The notes beneath the pieces were generated by a model, which saw only the letters and a list, made by a program, of their open reading frames with translations, had not been told where the DNA came from and did no database searches. The position numbers and the translations under genes are program-made. Positions 35,958-36,515 of a stretch of 36,515 nucleotides of DNA are shown piece after piece (the first letter of the stretch is position 1; each line of letters begins with the position of its first letter). The stretch comes from a virus. The stretch is from IMG/VR virus record IMGVR_UViG_3300027573_000078, positions 1-36,515 of that record. One strand, 5' to 3'.

Positions 35958-36419
35958 CTACCGATCATCGAAATACGTCTCAGCCGGATCGCCCGGCACC
36001 CGGTGCTTCACGCCGAGCCCCGAGAGCACCCGCGCCCGCGCCGTCGGTGGCAGCCCGAGCTCGGCCGCCAGCTTGCGCGCCAGGTCGACCTGCCGATTGA
36101 GGATCGACAGGTAGGGCGACGGCATCGCGCGCACGAGGAGCTTTCCCTTCTGCAGCTGCTCGGTCGCCTCGTCGGCGATCGCCAGCGCGACGCAGTAGCG
36201 CGCGAGCAGCGGCCCGTCGATCGGTGCGAGATGTTCCTCGTGCACGTTCGCCAGCGCGTGGTCCCAATAGGCCAGCGCGCGCTCGTTGTCGGTCACCGAT
36301 TTCGGGCAGAGCAACTCGCCGCGCTTCGGCTCGGGGATCATCGAGCTGAGGCTGCGCCTGCCGGGGTTGCCGAGCAGGCGTCGGGTGGCGATGGTCTGCG
36401 GCTTGCGGCCTCGGTGCAT
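35958..36419 (-). CDS. terS: terminase small subunit (P27 family)
   Basis: A 153-aa P27-type TerS. The N-terminus RGRKPQTIATRRLLGNPGRR is the family hallmark (GRKP...LxGNPGxR), followed by PKSVTDNERALAYWDHALAN, PIDGPLLARYCVALAIADEA and a C-terminal ARKLAAELGLPPTARARV that matches the LxxExGLxPxxRxR motif. It recognises the packaging site and directs TerL. A GGGAGG motif lies well upstream of the ATG. With HNH at the other end of the window, it points to cos packaging. Confidence 0.92.
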   Translation of the reverse strand: MHRGRKPQTIATRRLLGNPGRRSLSSMIPEPKRGELLCPKSVTDNERALAYWDHALANVHEEHLAPIDGPLLARYCVALAIADEATEQLQKGKLLVRAMPSPYLSILNRQVDLARKLAAELGLPPTARARVLSGLGVKHRVPGDPAETYFDDR

Positions 36420-36515
36420 TGATCACGCGGATGAGACGGCGCGCCTCCCTTGTAGCAGCCGCCGTAATTTTTCCGGCACTCCCCAGAGTTTTATTTGCGA
36501 CCAGCTACGCGAGAC
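36420..36515. other. right end, non-coding; candidate cos/packaging region
   Basis: These 96 nt upstream of terS have no gene. They contain a GC-rich start, then an A/T-richer part (GTAATTTTTCCGG and GTTTTATTTGCG) and end in GAGAC, which makes a palindrome with the window start if joined. An A/T-rich stretch beside terS is the usual place for TerS binding and the cos cut. Function is inferred from position. Confidence 0.4.

Noticed and set aside
1-36515. tRNA genes, CRISPR arrays and insertion sequences
   Set aside because: No cloverleaf-like GTTCGA/TPsiC context with paired arms, no regular repeat-spacer pattern and no transposase were noticed on reading both strands; a tRNA scan was not possible here.

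Overview
The window reads as the complete genome of a temperate, long-tailed (siphovirus-type) double-stranded DNA phage, in its unintegrated form. It carries P27-type TerS, TerL, HK97-type portal, protease and capsid genes, a tape measure, lambda-like tail genes, an integrase and a cI/cro-type switch. The base composition is very GC-rich with strong G/C at third codon positions. Several small genes (DUF6362-like, RMF/CrpP-like, AlpA-like beside int) are of types common in alphaproteobacterial phages. An alphaproteobacterial host is therefore my inference; no gene proves it.

Two transcription domains leave the immunity switch at 8.0-8.1 kb. The leftward domain (minus strand) runs from cro (8007) through a tightly packed early/replication operon: ParB-like regulator, several small proteins, RMF-like fusion, RusA resolvase, a DUF1376-type replication protein that seems to contain the origin, a possible helicase loader, a DUF6362-like protein and an HNH nuclease. 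Most junctions in it are 1-4 bp ATGA, GTGA or TGATG overlaps. The operon points off the left end. If the molecule is circular or has cohesive ends, it leads straight into the terminase genes at the right end (36419), which are also on the minus strand. These continue through the head (portal, protease, capsid), connector and tail genes down to 17138, so HNH, end/cos region, TerS and TerL sit in the order usual for cos phages.

The rightward domain (plus strand) holds the cI-type repressor (8104-8772). After a minus-strand pair (membrane protein plus lipoprotein, a possible lysogenic-conversion cassette), a repressor-controlled promoter near 9.7 kb leads into a zinc-ribbon protein, small proteins, a DndB/DGQHR-like protein paired with a second ParB-like protein, a YqaJ-type exonuclease with a RecT annealing protein, an excisionase-like HTH protein and a tyrosine integrase. 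Int is followed by a 360-bp gene-free block with seven copies of a TCTAACGCG element (putative attP) and a strong bidirectional terminator, where the two domains converge.

Points most worth following up: the DndB-like/ParB-like pair; iterons and a 20-bp palindrome inside the replication gene; the attP arm repeats; shared operators at two promoters; a -1 frameshift site in the tail chaperone gene; a 19-bp palindrome present twice in the early operon; a BssS-like gene antisense to the cro transcript; and the lack of any recognisable endolysin.
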